DNA from: Rhodococcus sp. 14-2470-1b
GTDB lineage: Bacteria; Actinomycetota; Actinomycetes; Mycobacteriales; Mycobacteriaceae
Direction: 5' to 3'
Length of the DNA stretch: 64,000 nt
Assembly (NCBI RefSeq): GCF_002259415.1
Contig: NZ_NPFY01000016.1
Span: 62,001-126,000 of the forward strand
Position 1 is the stretch's first letter. Every line of letters begins with the position of its first letter. The notes beneath the pieces are model-generated. The model worked only from the letters and a program-made list of their open reading frames with translations. It was not told the origin of the DNA and did not search any database. Positions 15,692-23,653 of this stretch are shown in pieces. The translations under genes were made by a program, and so were the position numbers.

Positions 15692-17200
15692 ATGACTGTG
15701 AACGAAACGCGGTCGACCGCGATCGACTGCATCGAGGTGAGCAAGACCTACGGCGCCAATCGCGCAGTGAAGTCGGCGACGGTGCAGATCGAAGCAGGCA
15801 GTGTGCACGCTCTGGTGGGGGAGAACGGCGCAGGCAAGTCCACTCTCCTCGGCATGATCAGCGGCCGTGTGGAAGCCAGTTCGGGTTCCATCACGGTGTT
15901 CGGCACCGAACTGCACGGTGGCAACCCCCGGGAAGTACGCCAACTCGGTCTTGCGGCCGTCTACCAGGAACTGACGATGGTGCCCGCGCTCGATGCGGTG
16001 GCCAATGTATTCCTCGGACAGAATCTCACCCGGCGGGGCATTCTCGACGGGAAGGCGATGCGAGCCCGATTCACCGAGATGTGCGTCGACTTCGACGTCG
16101 ACATCCCGGCGGGCGTCCCGGTGCGTGAGTTGTCGGTGTCCACCCAGCAGATTCTCGAGATCATGCGCGGTGTCCAGGCGGACAGCAAGGTGTTGATGCT
16201 CGACGAACCCAGCGCGGCTCTGGCCGAGCACGAGCGGGATACGTTGTACCGGGTGCTCGACCGCCTACGTTCACAGGGCACGACGATCATCTTCGTAAGC
16301 CACAACTTGGAAGAAGTTCTGGCACTTGCGGACCGCATCACCGTGCTGCGAGAAGGAACGATCGTACGCACCGCGGACCGTGCCGAATGGGATCGAAAGC
16401 GTCTCATCCAGGAAATGGTGGGCCGCGACGTCGAGGTCGCTGTGCGTGCCGAACGCCGGCCGCTGGGCGAAACAGTGCTGCAAGCACAGGACGTGTCGCT
16501 GCCGAACGTCCTGCACGGTCTCGACATCACCGTCCGCCAGGGCGAGATAGTCGGGTTGTGGGGACTCGTCGGGTCCGGCCGGACGACGTTCATGCGCTCC
16601 ATCTGCGGTATGGAACCGGCAGCCACAGGTCGGATGACGCTCGACGGTGCCGAGATCGCCTGGCCCAAGAGTCCTCGCGCGGCCATCGACGCAGGGCTGG
16701 TTCTGGTTCCGGAGAGTCGACGTGCCGGCCTCGTACTCAACATGGACGGTGCCAGCAACTACTGGCTCGGCCGCTCGAAACGCACGTTCGGATGGCTCCG
16801 TCCGGGACGAGAGCGTGACGGGGCGTCGGAACCGGTGCGGTACTTCGGATTCGACCCCGGCCGCCTCGGCGAACCGGTGGTCCACCTCTCCGGCGGCAAC
16901 CAGCAGAAGGTGTTGCTCGCCAAGTGGGCTGGGCACACACCGAAGGTCCTGTTCGTCGACGAACCGACGCGCGGTATCGATATCGGTGCCAAGTCCGAGG
17001 TGCTCGCCTCGCTCGTCAACTTGGCCGAGGAAGGCGCATCCGTCGTGGTCACGTCCTCCGAACTCGAGGAAGTTCTCGCAGTCGCCGACCGACTGCTCGT
17101 GTTCGCGCACGGGCGGATCGTCGACGACATTCCAGCAGGTTCACCGACATTCACGGTGGCCGACATCGTCAAGCTCGGCTTTCGAGAGGATGCAGCATGA
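15692..17200 (+). CDS. ABC transporter ATP-binding protein, duplicated (RbsA type)
   Basis: 502 residues with two ABC domains. The first has the canonical Walker A GENGAGKST, signature LSVSTQQ and Walker B VLMLDEPSAAL. The second has the degenerate Walker A GLVGSGRTT typical of the RbsA/MglA family, signature LSGGNQQK and FVDEPTRGID. It energises the importer formed with the lipoprotein upstream and the permease downstream; only one permease gene is present, presumably acting as a homodimer. Gap to the binding protein is 9 bp; overlap with the permease is 4 bp. Confidence 0.92.
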   Translation: MTVNETRSTAIDCIEVSKTYGANRAVKSATVQIEAGSVHALVGENGAGKSTLLGMISGRVEASSGSITVFGTELHGGNPREVRQLGLAAVYQELTMVPALDAVANVFLGQNLTRRGILDGKAMRARFTEMCVDFDVDIPAGVPVRELSVSTQQILEIMRGVQADSKVLMLDEPSAALAEHERDTLYRVLDRLRSQGTTIIFVSHNLEEVLALADRITVLREGTIVRTADRAEWDRKRLIQEMVGRDVEVAVRAERRPLGETVLQAQDVSLPNVLHGLDITVRQGEIVGLWGLVGSGRTTFMRSICGMEPAATGRMTLDGAEIAWPKSPRAAIDAGLVLVPESRRAGLVLNMDGASNYWLGRSKRTFGWLRPGRERDGASEPVRYFGFDPGRLGEPVVHLSGGNQQKVLLAKWAGHTPKVLFVDEPTRGIDIGAKSEVLASLVNLAEEGASVVVTSSELEEVLAVADRLLVFAHGRIVDDIPAGSPTFTVADIVKLGFREDAA

Positions 17201-18198
17201 GTACGTCAATCGACACCAACCCGGTCGCGAGCAGTCCCGCTCCCGACAAGTCTTCGAAGAAGAAGACCAGTCCCAGCACCTTCCTGGTGAAGTACAGCAT
17301 GCTGGTCGTGCTGGTGCTGCTCGTCGTCGTCGCGACGTTCCTGTACGACGGGTTCCTGGCGCCGGCGAACATCCGGGACATCCTGGTCCAGAACGCAGCC
17401 GTCGGAATCATCGCTGTCGGTATGACATTCGTGATCATCTCGGGTGGATTCGACCTGTCCGTGGGCGCAACGTACGCACTCGGTTCGACAGTGTTCGCCG
17501 GCGTCACGATCTCCACCGGTTCGGTGGCATTGGCCGGCGCGGCAGCGTTGGCCGCGGGTCTACTGTGCGGATTGGCCAATGGATTGTTGGTGGCGAAACT
17601 TCACATCAACCCATTCGTCGCGACGCTCGGTTCTGCGTCGGTGATCTCGGGGTTGGCCTACATCTACTCCAACTCCGCACCGTTCATCGTCTCCCAACCC
17701 GGTTTCCAGGCACTATCGAAGTCGCACACGCTCGGTATCCCGACTCCGATCTTCATCCTGATCCTGACGATGGTCGTCGGCGGCATCGTGTTGGCCAAGA
17801 CGACGATCGGACGAAACGTGCAGGCCGTCGGTGGTAACACCGAAGCCGGCTGGTTGTCGGGACTGAGGGTTCCGTCGATCACTGCGAGCGTGTACGTGCT
17901 CACCGGCGCGCTTGCCGCGATCGCGGGGATGATCGACGCGTCGCGGCTAGCCGTCGGGCAGGCGGATGTCGGTGCGAACATCGCGCTCGACGCCATTGCA
18001 ATCGTTGTCGTCGGTGGAACGTCGCTGCGCGGCGGAGAGGGCGCGATGTGGCGCTCCGCGGTCGGTCTGCTGATCCTCGCGACGCTGACCAACGTGTTCT
18101 ACAGCCTCAACGTCAGTCAACATTGGCAGCTCATCGCCAAGGGTCTGATCGTGATCGCCGCTGTCGCTCTCGATTCCGCTGCACGACGCCGATCCTAG
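17197..18198 (+). CDS. ABC transporter permease (RbsC type)
   Basis: 333 residues with 8-10 hydrophobic segments after a short Ser/Lys-rich cytoplasmic N-terminus. Family marks are the GMTFVIISGGFDLSVGA region and the coupling segment VGGTSLRGGEGAMW (BPD_transp_2). It forms the membrane channel of the ribose-type importer. Start ATG 17197 overlaps the ATPase stop; eutB starts 8 bp after its TAG, so import and ammonia-lyase are in one transcription unit. Confidence 0.9.
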   Translation: MSTSIDTNPVASSPAPDKSSKKKTSPSTFLVKYSMLVVLVLLVVVATFLYDGFLAPANIRDILVQNAAVGIIAVGMTFVIISGGFDLSVGATYALGSTVFAGVTISTGSVALAGAAALAAGLLCGLANGLLVAKLHINPFVATLGSASVISGLAYIYSNSAPFIVSQPGFQALSKSHTLGIPTPIFILILTMVVGGIVLAKTTIGRNVQAVGGNTEAGWLSGLRVPSITASVYVLTGALAAIAGMIDASRLAVGQADVGANIALDAIAIVVVGGTSLRGGEGAMWRSAVGLLILATLTNVFYSLNVSQHWQLIAKGLIVIAAVALDSAARRRS

Positions 18199-18206
18199 GG
18201 AGTTCC

Positions 18207-19604
18207 ATGTACAAGGCTCTGGTGGGCGGGGAGCGATTTCGATTCGATTCGCTGAAAGAGGTGTTGGCGAAAGCGAACGAGATCAAATCCGGTGACGAGC
18301 TTGCCGGCATCGCGGCTCGATCCGACAGCGAACGGATAGCAGCCAAGATCGCATTGTCCGAGGAGACCCTGGCGAGGATCCATGGTGAGCCCGTCATCGA
18401 GGACGCGATCACCGACGCCGTCCACGCCGCGCACGACGAAGTGGGCTTCCGTTCCATCTCGGCGTTGACCGTGGGCGAGTTTCGTGAGGTCGTTCTGTCC
18501 GAAAGTTTTCCGACGGAATGGAACGGCGGACTGGCGTCGGCGATCGGTCCTGAAATCGCCGCAGCAACAGCAAAACTGATGAGTGACCTCGATTTGATCG
18601 TCGCAGCATCGAGGCTGCAGGTGGTGACCAAGTGCCGCAACACGCAGGGTGAACGCGGCGTCTTCGGGTGTCGAATTCAACCGAATCATCCGACCGACGA
18701 CGTCACTGGAATCATGTTGTCGGCGCTGGACGGTCTGATGTACGGCTGCGGCGACGCCGTCATCGGTGTGAACCCGGCGACCGAGTCGCCCGATACCGTC
18801 GGCCGGGTACTGCACGCGATTCACGACCTGATCGAACTGACCGGAGCACCGACCCAGTCCTGTGTGTTGTCGCACATCACGACCCAACTCGCAGCGCTGG
18901 AACGCGGCGCCCCCGTCGATCTGCTGTTCCAATCGGTAGCGGGCAGCGAGGCAGCGAATCGGAGCTTCGGGATCTCGCTCGACATGTTGGCCGAAGGGCG
19001 CGACGCCGTGGCGGAATCCCATCGGCGTCGCGCACACGAGTTCGTCGGCGAGCAGTTCATGTACTTCGAGACCGGACAGGGCAGCGCGCTGTCCGCCGAC
19101 GCACACCACGGCGTCGACCAACTGACGTTGGAAGCCCGGGCGCAGTCCGTCGCGCGACTCTACGACCCGTTCCTGGTGAACTCCGTGGTGGGATTCATCG
19201 GCCCCGAGTATCTGGCCAACTCGCGTCAGATCACCCGAGCCGGACTGGAGGATCACTTCGTCGGCAAGCTCATGGGTCTCCCGATGGGGTGCGATGTCTG
19301 CTACACCAACCACGTCGACTCCGACCAGAACGACAACGACAACCTCCTGGCCCTGCTGGGCCTGGCCGGGTGCACGTTCGTGATGGGCGTCCCGGCAGGG
19401 GACGACGTGATGCTCAACTATCAGTCGACCAGCTACCACGACGTCGCGAGCGTCCGGAAGCTGCTCGGGAGCGGCCCCGCTCCGGAGTTCGCGTCGTGGC
19501 TGTCCGAGCAACGTGGCTGGGACCCGGCGCAGGGGATCCTCGAGCTACCGGAGCAGTGGTGGGCGGCAGTCGGTGCGCGCAGCCTTCCAGCGATCGGCGC
19601 GTGA
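18207..19604 (+). CDS. eutB: Ethanolamine ammonia-lyase large subunit
   Basis: 465 residues, near the usual length of EutB (about 450). Conserved stretches of the TIM-barrel active-site subunit are visible: CRNTQGERGVFGCRIQPNHP, TGIMLSALDGLMYGCGDAVI, FMYFETGQGSALSADAHHG and MGCDVCYTNHVDSDQNDNDN. With EutC it uses adenosylcobalamin to convert ethanolamine (or a related 2-amino alcohol) to aldehyde plus ammonia. It follows the ABC permease by 8 bp and overlaps eutC by 1 bp (TGATG). No microcompartment, EutA reactivase, EutH or EutE genes occur in the window. Confidence 0.93.
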   Translation: MYKALVGGERFRFDSLKEVLAKANEIKSGDELAGIAARSDSERIAAKIALSEETLARIHGEPVIEDAITDAVHAAHDEVGFRSISALTVGEFREVVLSESFPTEWNGGLASAIGPEIAAATAKLMSDLDLIVAASRLQVVTKCRNTQGERGVFGCRIQPNHPTDDVTGIMLSALDGLMYGCGDAVIGVNPATESPDTVGRVLHAIHDLIELTGAPTQSCVLSHITTQLAALERGAPVDLLFQSVAGSEAANRSFGISLDMLAEGRDAVAESHRRRAHEFVGEQFMYFETGQGSALSADAHHGVDQLTLEARAQSVARLYDPFLVNSVVGFIGPEYLANSRQITRAGLEDHFVGKLMGLPMGCDVCYTNHVDSDQNDNDNLLALLGLAGCTFVMGVPAGDDVMLNYQSTSYHDVASVRKLLGSGPAPEFASWLSEQRGWDPAQGILELPEQWWAAVGARSLPAIGA

Positions 19605-20434
19605 TGGACGACCTCGTCGAGAACGGTGGGGCGGCGGCTCGGCGCGCCCTGGAAACCGCGACTCCTGCGCGAATCCGAGTGGGACGGGCCGGTACGTCGT
19701 ACCCGACCTCGCTGTTGTTGCAGCTTCGAGCCGACCACGCCAGTGCCCGCGACGCGGTCCATTCCGCGGTCGACTACCGCTCCGGGGAACTCGAGCGGGT
19801 GCTGGCAGGTCGAGATCCCATCCACCTCGTCAGTGCGGCCGGATCCCGCGAGCGATACCTGGTGCGTCCCGATCTCGGACGCGTACTCGACACCGAGTCA
19901 CGGTCCGAACTGCGGCATCGAGGAACGAAAGACGCCGACATCCAGATCGTTCTGGGTGACGGTCTTTCCGGGACTGCCGTCGCCCGCCAGGTCCCACTCG
20001 TTCTGCCCGGTCTGCTGGACGGTGCGAGTGCGCGAGGATGGACGGTCGGGAGGGTGATCACCGTCGAGAACTGCCGGGTCGGGATCATGAACGATATCGG
20101 CGCCACGCTCGGCTCGGGCGTGGTGGTTCTCCTCATCGGTGAGCGACCAGGGCTGCGTGCGGCGGACAGTCTGTCTGCGTACATGGCGTGGCGACCGGGG
20201 CCGGGCAACACCGACGCCGACCGCAACCTCGTCGCGAACATCCATGCACGTGGGGTGGGCCCGGTCGATTCGGTCGCTCGGATCCTCGACTTGGCCGCCC
20301 AGATGCACAGCCGTCGCTACAGCGGAGTGGCGATCAAGGAAAATCTCGCGCTCGCCGCGGAAGATCACACTGCTGGTCGAACGGATTTAACTCGTTCGAC
20401 ACAACTGACGCCGGTTTCCGGATTAGTGTCCTGA
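19604..20434 (+). CDS. eutC: Ethanolamine ammonia-lyase small subunit
   Basis: 276 residues. EutC hallmarks are ARIRVGRAGTSYPTSLLLQL at the N-terminus, QIVLGDGLSG, VTVENCRVG-like segment (VITVENCRVGIMNDIG) and LIGERPGLRAADSLSAYMAW, contributing to the cobalamin site. The N-terminus is short and lacks the long extension that targets enterobacterial EutC into microcompartments, agreeing with the absence of shell genes. The ATG overlaps the eutB stop by one base; a GTG three bases earlier is also possible. Confidence 0.93.
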   Translation: MDDLVENGGAAARRALETATPARIRVGRAGTSYPTSLLLQLRADHASARDAVHSAVDYRSGELERVLAGRDPIHLVSAAGSRERYLVRPDLGRVLDTESRSELRHRGTKDADIQIVLGDGLSGTAVARQVPLVLPGLLDGASARGWTVGRVITVENCRVGIMNDIGATLGSGVVVLLIGERPGLRAADSLSAYMAWRPGPGNTDADRNLVANIHARGVGPVDSVARILDLAAQMHSRRYSGVAIKENLALAAEDHTAGRTDLTRSTQLTPVSGLVS

Positions 20435-20480
20435 CCAGGGCGGGGAAGCTCGAGTTCTAGGTCGGAAAGGCTCTTCGCCA

Positions 20481-22241
20481 GTGAAGCTACATCATCATGC
20501 GGACACCACTGTCGCGGCGAGCTATCTGGTTCGTCCCGACGGCACCGTCGAACATTCCTGGGTGACCGAGCCGGGACCGCTGTCGACGATTCCCGGTGAC
20601 GTCGCGGCCATCGCCGTCGGAGTCATGCGTGACGACCTCCTCGAGGCGCGCTTTCGGTGGATGTCGCCGAAGAAGCAGCTGCTCGCCGTGTGCATCTCCC
20701 TCGTCGATGCCGGTGCGGAGGCACGCGCCGAGGTGTCGATACGCGAGGACGCAGAACTCGTGTGGGGGCTCACCGCACGGGAGGTCGACGTCGTCACCCT
20801 CCTGGCCGGTGGCCTGACGAACCAGGACATCGCCGACCGACTGTGGCTCAGTCCGAGGACGGTCACCACTCACGTCGACCGAGTTCTCGCGAAGCTCGGG
20901 GTCAAGAGTCGAACCGCGGCCGCGACCAAGGCATTGGACGAGGGCATGACGCGGTTGCCCGTGCCTGGCGGGACCGACGGTTTCGAGCATCTCGCTCTCG
21001 TCCGGGCATCCGCCGCGGTGCCGGGCAGAAGGCTGGTCCCTGCATCGCGACGTATCCGTTTGCAGCCACTCGTGATCGGCTCGGCTGTTCCGATCACCGG
21101 AATCGCACGTGCCGACGGCGAGGAAATGGTGCGCGGCACCGAACTGGCACTCGCGGAGATCAACGCCCGTGGTGGTGTCTGCGGTCGACGTGTCGAACTG
21201 GCCACCGCGGACGTGGACATCGTGTCGGAGTCGAGCATCGAGAAGGGCATGCTCGAATTGGCAGGCAAAGGCGTCGACGCCATTACCTCGGGTTATTTCG
21301 CGTGGCAGGAAGTGGCGCACGAAGTCGCAGCCGATTACGGGGCACCCTATCTGCACGCTGCGACGCTCGACGCGATGGTCCAACGTGTCGAGCACGACCC
21401 GTCGCGGTACGGGCGGATCTTCCAGGTCTGCCCGAGTGACACCAACTACGGCCCCGGGTTCGTGGAATTTCTTGCAGGCCTGAAGAGGCGGGGACAGTGG
21501 AACCCGTCGTCCAAGCGGTTGGTGGTGTTGCTCGGAGCATGGAAGGTGTCCAACTTGGGACTCGATCGAGCTGCCGACCTGGCTCAGGAACAGGGGTGGT
21601 CGCTCGACATCGTCCGGGTCGGTCCCAGCACGCAGGACTGGGTCGACGCCGCCAGCCGTGTGCGGTCTCTCGCTCCTGCAGCACTGTTGATCGGCCACTA
21701 CTTCGTCGACGGCACCGTCGCGACCATCCGAGCACTCCTGGACAACATGCCGGATACGTTGATCTACAGCCTCTACGCGCCGTCGATCCCGGAGTTTCGA
21801 GAGCAGTTGGGCGAGCGTGCCAACGGGATCCTGTGGGCGACGGTGACCGGAACGTACTCGGATCCGGTGAGCAAAGGCTTCGCCGAGCGTTACAAGCGCG
21901 CCTACGGAGTGTTCCCCGGACGGTCGCACGCCGGAATTTCCTATGACCGCACGATGATTCTCGCCGACGCGTGGTCTCGGTCGGCATCTCCGCGGGACTA
22001 CGGAAAGGTCTCGCACGAGATACGCAGTCTCGTGCACCGCGGTGTCAACGGCTCGTACTACCTCGGCGGCAAAGGGCAGGCTGCCGTCGCGTACCCGTTG
22101 GCGTCGGCGGATGCCTCGTTGGCCCAGGCGCATCTGGTGTATCAGATCCAGGACGGCAAGCACCGAATCCTCAGTCCGGACCCGCAGGCGGACAGTGCGT
22201 TCCAGCTTCCACCGTGGTTCAGGCAGTCGCCTACCCGGTGA
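20481..22241 (+). CDS. LuxR-type HTH fused to a type-1 periplasmic-binding-protein domain (one-component regulator)
   Basis: 586 residues, GTG start at 20481 behind GGAAAGG. Residues 1-95 form an unassigned N-terminal region. About 97-155 is a GerE/LuxR helix-turn-helix (LTAREVDVVTLLAGGLTNQD, then LSPRTVTTHVDRVLAKLGVK). About 197-575 is a full substrate-binding domain of the amide/urea/branched-chain amino-acid type (AmiC/UrtA-like: AVPITGIARADGEEMVRGTE, YFAWQEVAHEVAADYGAPYL). There is no signal peptide or membrane segment, so ligand sensing is cytoplasmic. Position directly after eutBC suggests it controls the importer/eut run in response to the imported compound or a product. It overlaps the convergent glcD-like gene by 11 bp. 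Confidence 0.8.
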   Translation: MKLHHHADTTVAASYLVRPDGTVEHSWVTEPGPLSTIPGDVAAIAVGVMRDDLLEARFRWMSPKKQLLAVCISLVDAGAEARAEVSIREDAELVWGLTAREVDVVTLLAGGLTNQDIADRLWLSPRTVTTHVDRVLAKLGVKSRTAAATKALDEGMTRLPVPGGTDGFEHLALVRASAAVPGRRLVPASRRIRLQPLVIGSAVPITGIARADGEEMVRGTELALAEINARGGVCGRRVELATADVDIVSESSIEKGMLELAGKGVDAITSGYFAWQEVAHEVAADYGAPYLHAATLDAMVQRVEHDPSRYGRIFQVCPSDTNYGPGFVEFLAGLKRRGQWNPSSKRLVVLLGAWKVSNLGLDRAADLAQEQGWSLDIVRVGPSTQDWVDAASRVRSLAPAALLIGHYFVDGTVATIRALLDNMPDTLIYSLYAPSIPEFREQLGERANGILWATVTGTYSDPVSKGFAERYKRAYGVFPGRSHAGISYDRTMILADAWSRSASPRDYGKVSHEIRSLVHRGVNGSYYLGGKGQAAVAYPLASADASLAQAHLVYQIQDGKHRILSPDPQADSAFQLPPWFRQSPTR

Positions 22242-23604
22242 AAACCTTGCCCGGATTCAAGATGCCGTGTGGGTCGAGGGCGTTCTTCACCGAGCGGTGC
22301 ATGTCGAGGACGATCGGGTCGAGTTCCTGAACCAGCCCGTCCATCTTGAGCAACCCGACGCCGTGTTCACCGGTGACGGTGCCGCCGAGTTCCAGTGCCG
22401 CGTCGATGATCTCGGCGAACGCTGCCTGTGCGCGTTCGCGCGCGGGGAGGTCGTCGTGCGGTGTGATGAGCAGTGGGTGCAGGTTACCGTCGCCTGCGTG
22501 GGCGATATTGGCGATCGTGGTCTCGTGCCGCAGGCCGATCTGCTCGATCCGTGAGAGCATCTCCGGCACATGTCTCTTCGGGACACACACGTCCTCGGTG
22601 AGTACCGGTCCGAGGCGCTCCATCGCGGGGTAGGCCAACCTCCTGGCCGCGAACAGCGCGTCGGCTTCTTCCTGATCGGTGGACACCGCCGACCAGGTTG
22701 CGCCCGCCTCGTCGAAGCAGGACAGCATCTTCTCTGCCTCTTGGTCTCCCACGAGTCCTGGATCGTCGATCCGCCCGAGCAACACGACGTTCGCTTCGAC
22801 CGAGAGCCCCATGTTCTTCCAGGCATCGACGGCGATGAGGCATTGTCTGTCGATCAGTTCCAACGCGGACGGAGTGAGTCCCGCTGCGGCAACCGCGGCC
22901 ACGGCTCGCCCGGCGTCGACGATCGAGTCGAAGTATCCCGCGACCGTGCGCTGCGGATCCTGCAGCGGTCTGAGTTTGACGGTGACCTCGGTGATGATCC
23001 CGAGGGTTCCCTCCGAGCCGACCATGAGGCCTGCGAGATCGTATCCCGCAACACCTTTCGCGGTCTTCCGACCGAGCCGGACCAGCTCACCGGTTCCGGT
23101 GACCACCTGCATGCCCATGACGTAGTCCCGGGTGACGCCGTACTTGACGCAGCACAGGCCGCCGGCATTGGTGGCGACGTTGCCGCCGATGGTCGACCAG
23201 GGTGAGCTGGCGGGGTCCGGTGGGTACCAGAGGCCTTGTTCTGCGCAGGCTGCCCTCAGGTGGTCGTTGACGACGCCAGGCTCGACGACGGCATACCGTT
23301 CGAGCGGATCTATCTCCTTGACGGCGTCCATTCCGTCGAGGGCGAGGACGACGCACCCCTCGGTGGCGTTGGCGCCGCCGGACAGTCCGGTGCCCGCGCC
23401 GCGGGTGACGACGGGGGCGCCGTGTGTCAGACAGGCTCGTACGACGGCCTGGACTTCCTCTGCGGTCCGCGGCCGGACAACCGCTACCGGCACGGAGTAC
23501 GGAGCCCACTCGGCCTCGTCGTGTTGGTAGGACGCGACGACGTCCGGATCGACGACGATGCGGTCCGCGGGGAGAGAATCCAACAGTTGTTCGACGAGCG
23601 TCAT
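22231..23604 (-). CDS. FAD-linked oxidase, GlcD/D-lactate-dehydrogenase family (copy 1)
   Basis: 457 residues. The FAD-binding type-4 domain holds VVTRGAGTGLSGGA and TIGGNVATNAGGLCCVKYGV; the FAD-oxidase C domain ends in TVTGEHGVGLLK with the flavin-proximal GEHG. The family oxidises 2-hydroxyacids (glycolate, D-lactate, D-2-hydroxyglutarate) to 2-oxoacids. No GlcE/GlcF partners are adjacent. It is divergent from a GAF-PucR regulator with only 49 bp between starts, so probably regulated by it. A paralogue at 46678-48069 is also beside a PucR-type regulator. Confidence 0.87.
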   Translation of the reverse strand: MTLVEQLLDSLPADRIVVDPDVVASYQHDEAEWAPYSVPVAVVRPRTAEEVQAVVRACLTHGAPVVTRGAGTGLSGGANATEGCVVLALDGMDAVKEIDPLERYAVVEPGVVNDHLRAACAEQGLWYPPDPASSPWSTIGGNVATNAGGLCCVKYGVTRDYVMGMQVVTGTGELVRLGRKTAKGVAGYDLAGLMVGSEGTLGIITEVTVKLRPLQDPQRTVAGYFDSIVDAGRAVAAVAAAGLTPSALELIDRQCLIAVDAWKNMGLSVEANVVLLGRIDDPGLVGDQEAEKMLSCFDEAGATWSAVSTDQEEADALFAARRLAYPAMERLGPVLTEDVCVPKRHVPEMLSRIEQIGLRHETTIANIAHAGDGNLHPLLITPHDDLPARERAQAAFAEIIDAALELGGTVTGEHGVGLLKMDGLVQELDPIVLDMHRSVKNALDPHGILNPGKVFTG

Positions 23605-23653
23605 GCCCCGAGTTTATCTGTGAGCTGGATCTCTACCAATGTAGGTTCCATCC

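Noticed and set aside
14591-16231. 546-residue antisense open frame over the ABC binding protein and ATPase genes
   Set aside because: His/Val/Gly-rich translation without domains; the plus strand holds complete lipoprotein and RbsA genes. Typical high-GC antisense shadow.
18195-19511. 438-residue antisense open frame opposite eutB
   Set aside because: EutB on the plus strand is unambiguous; the antisense product has no motif.
18207-20434. Ethanolamine utilisation microcompartment locus
   Set aside because: No shell proteins, EutA, EutE, EutG, EutH, EutJ or EutP-like genes anywhere around eutBC, and EutC lacks an encapsulation extension.
20487-22163. 558-residue antisense open frame opposite the LuxR-PBP gene
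   Set aside because: No recognisable domain and the plus strand encodes two full domains with a ribosome binding site.
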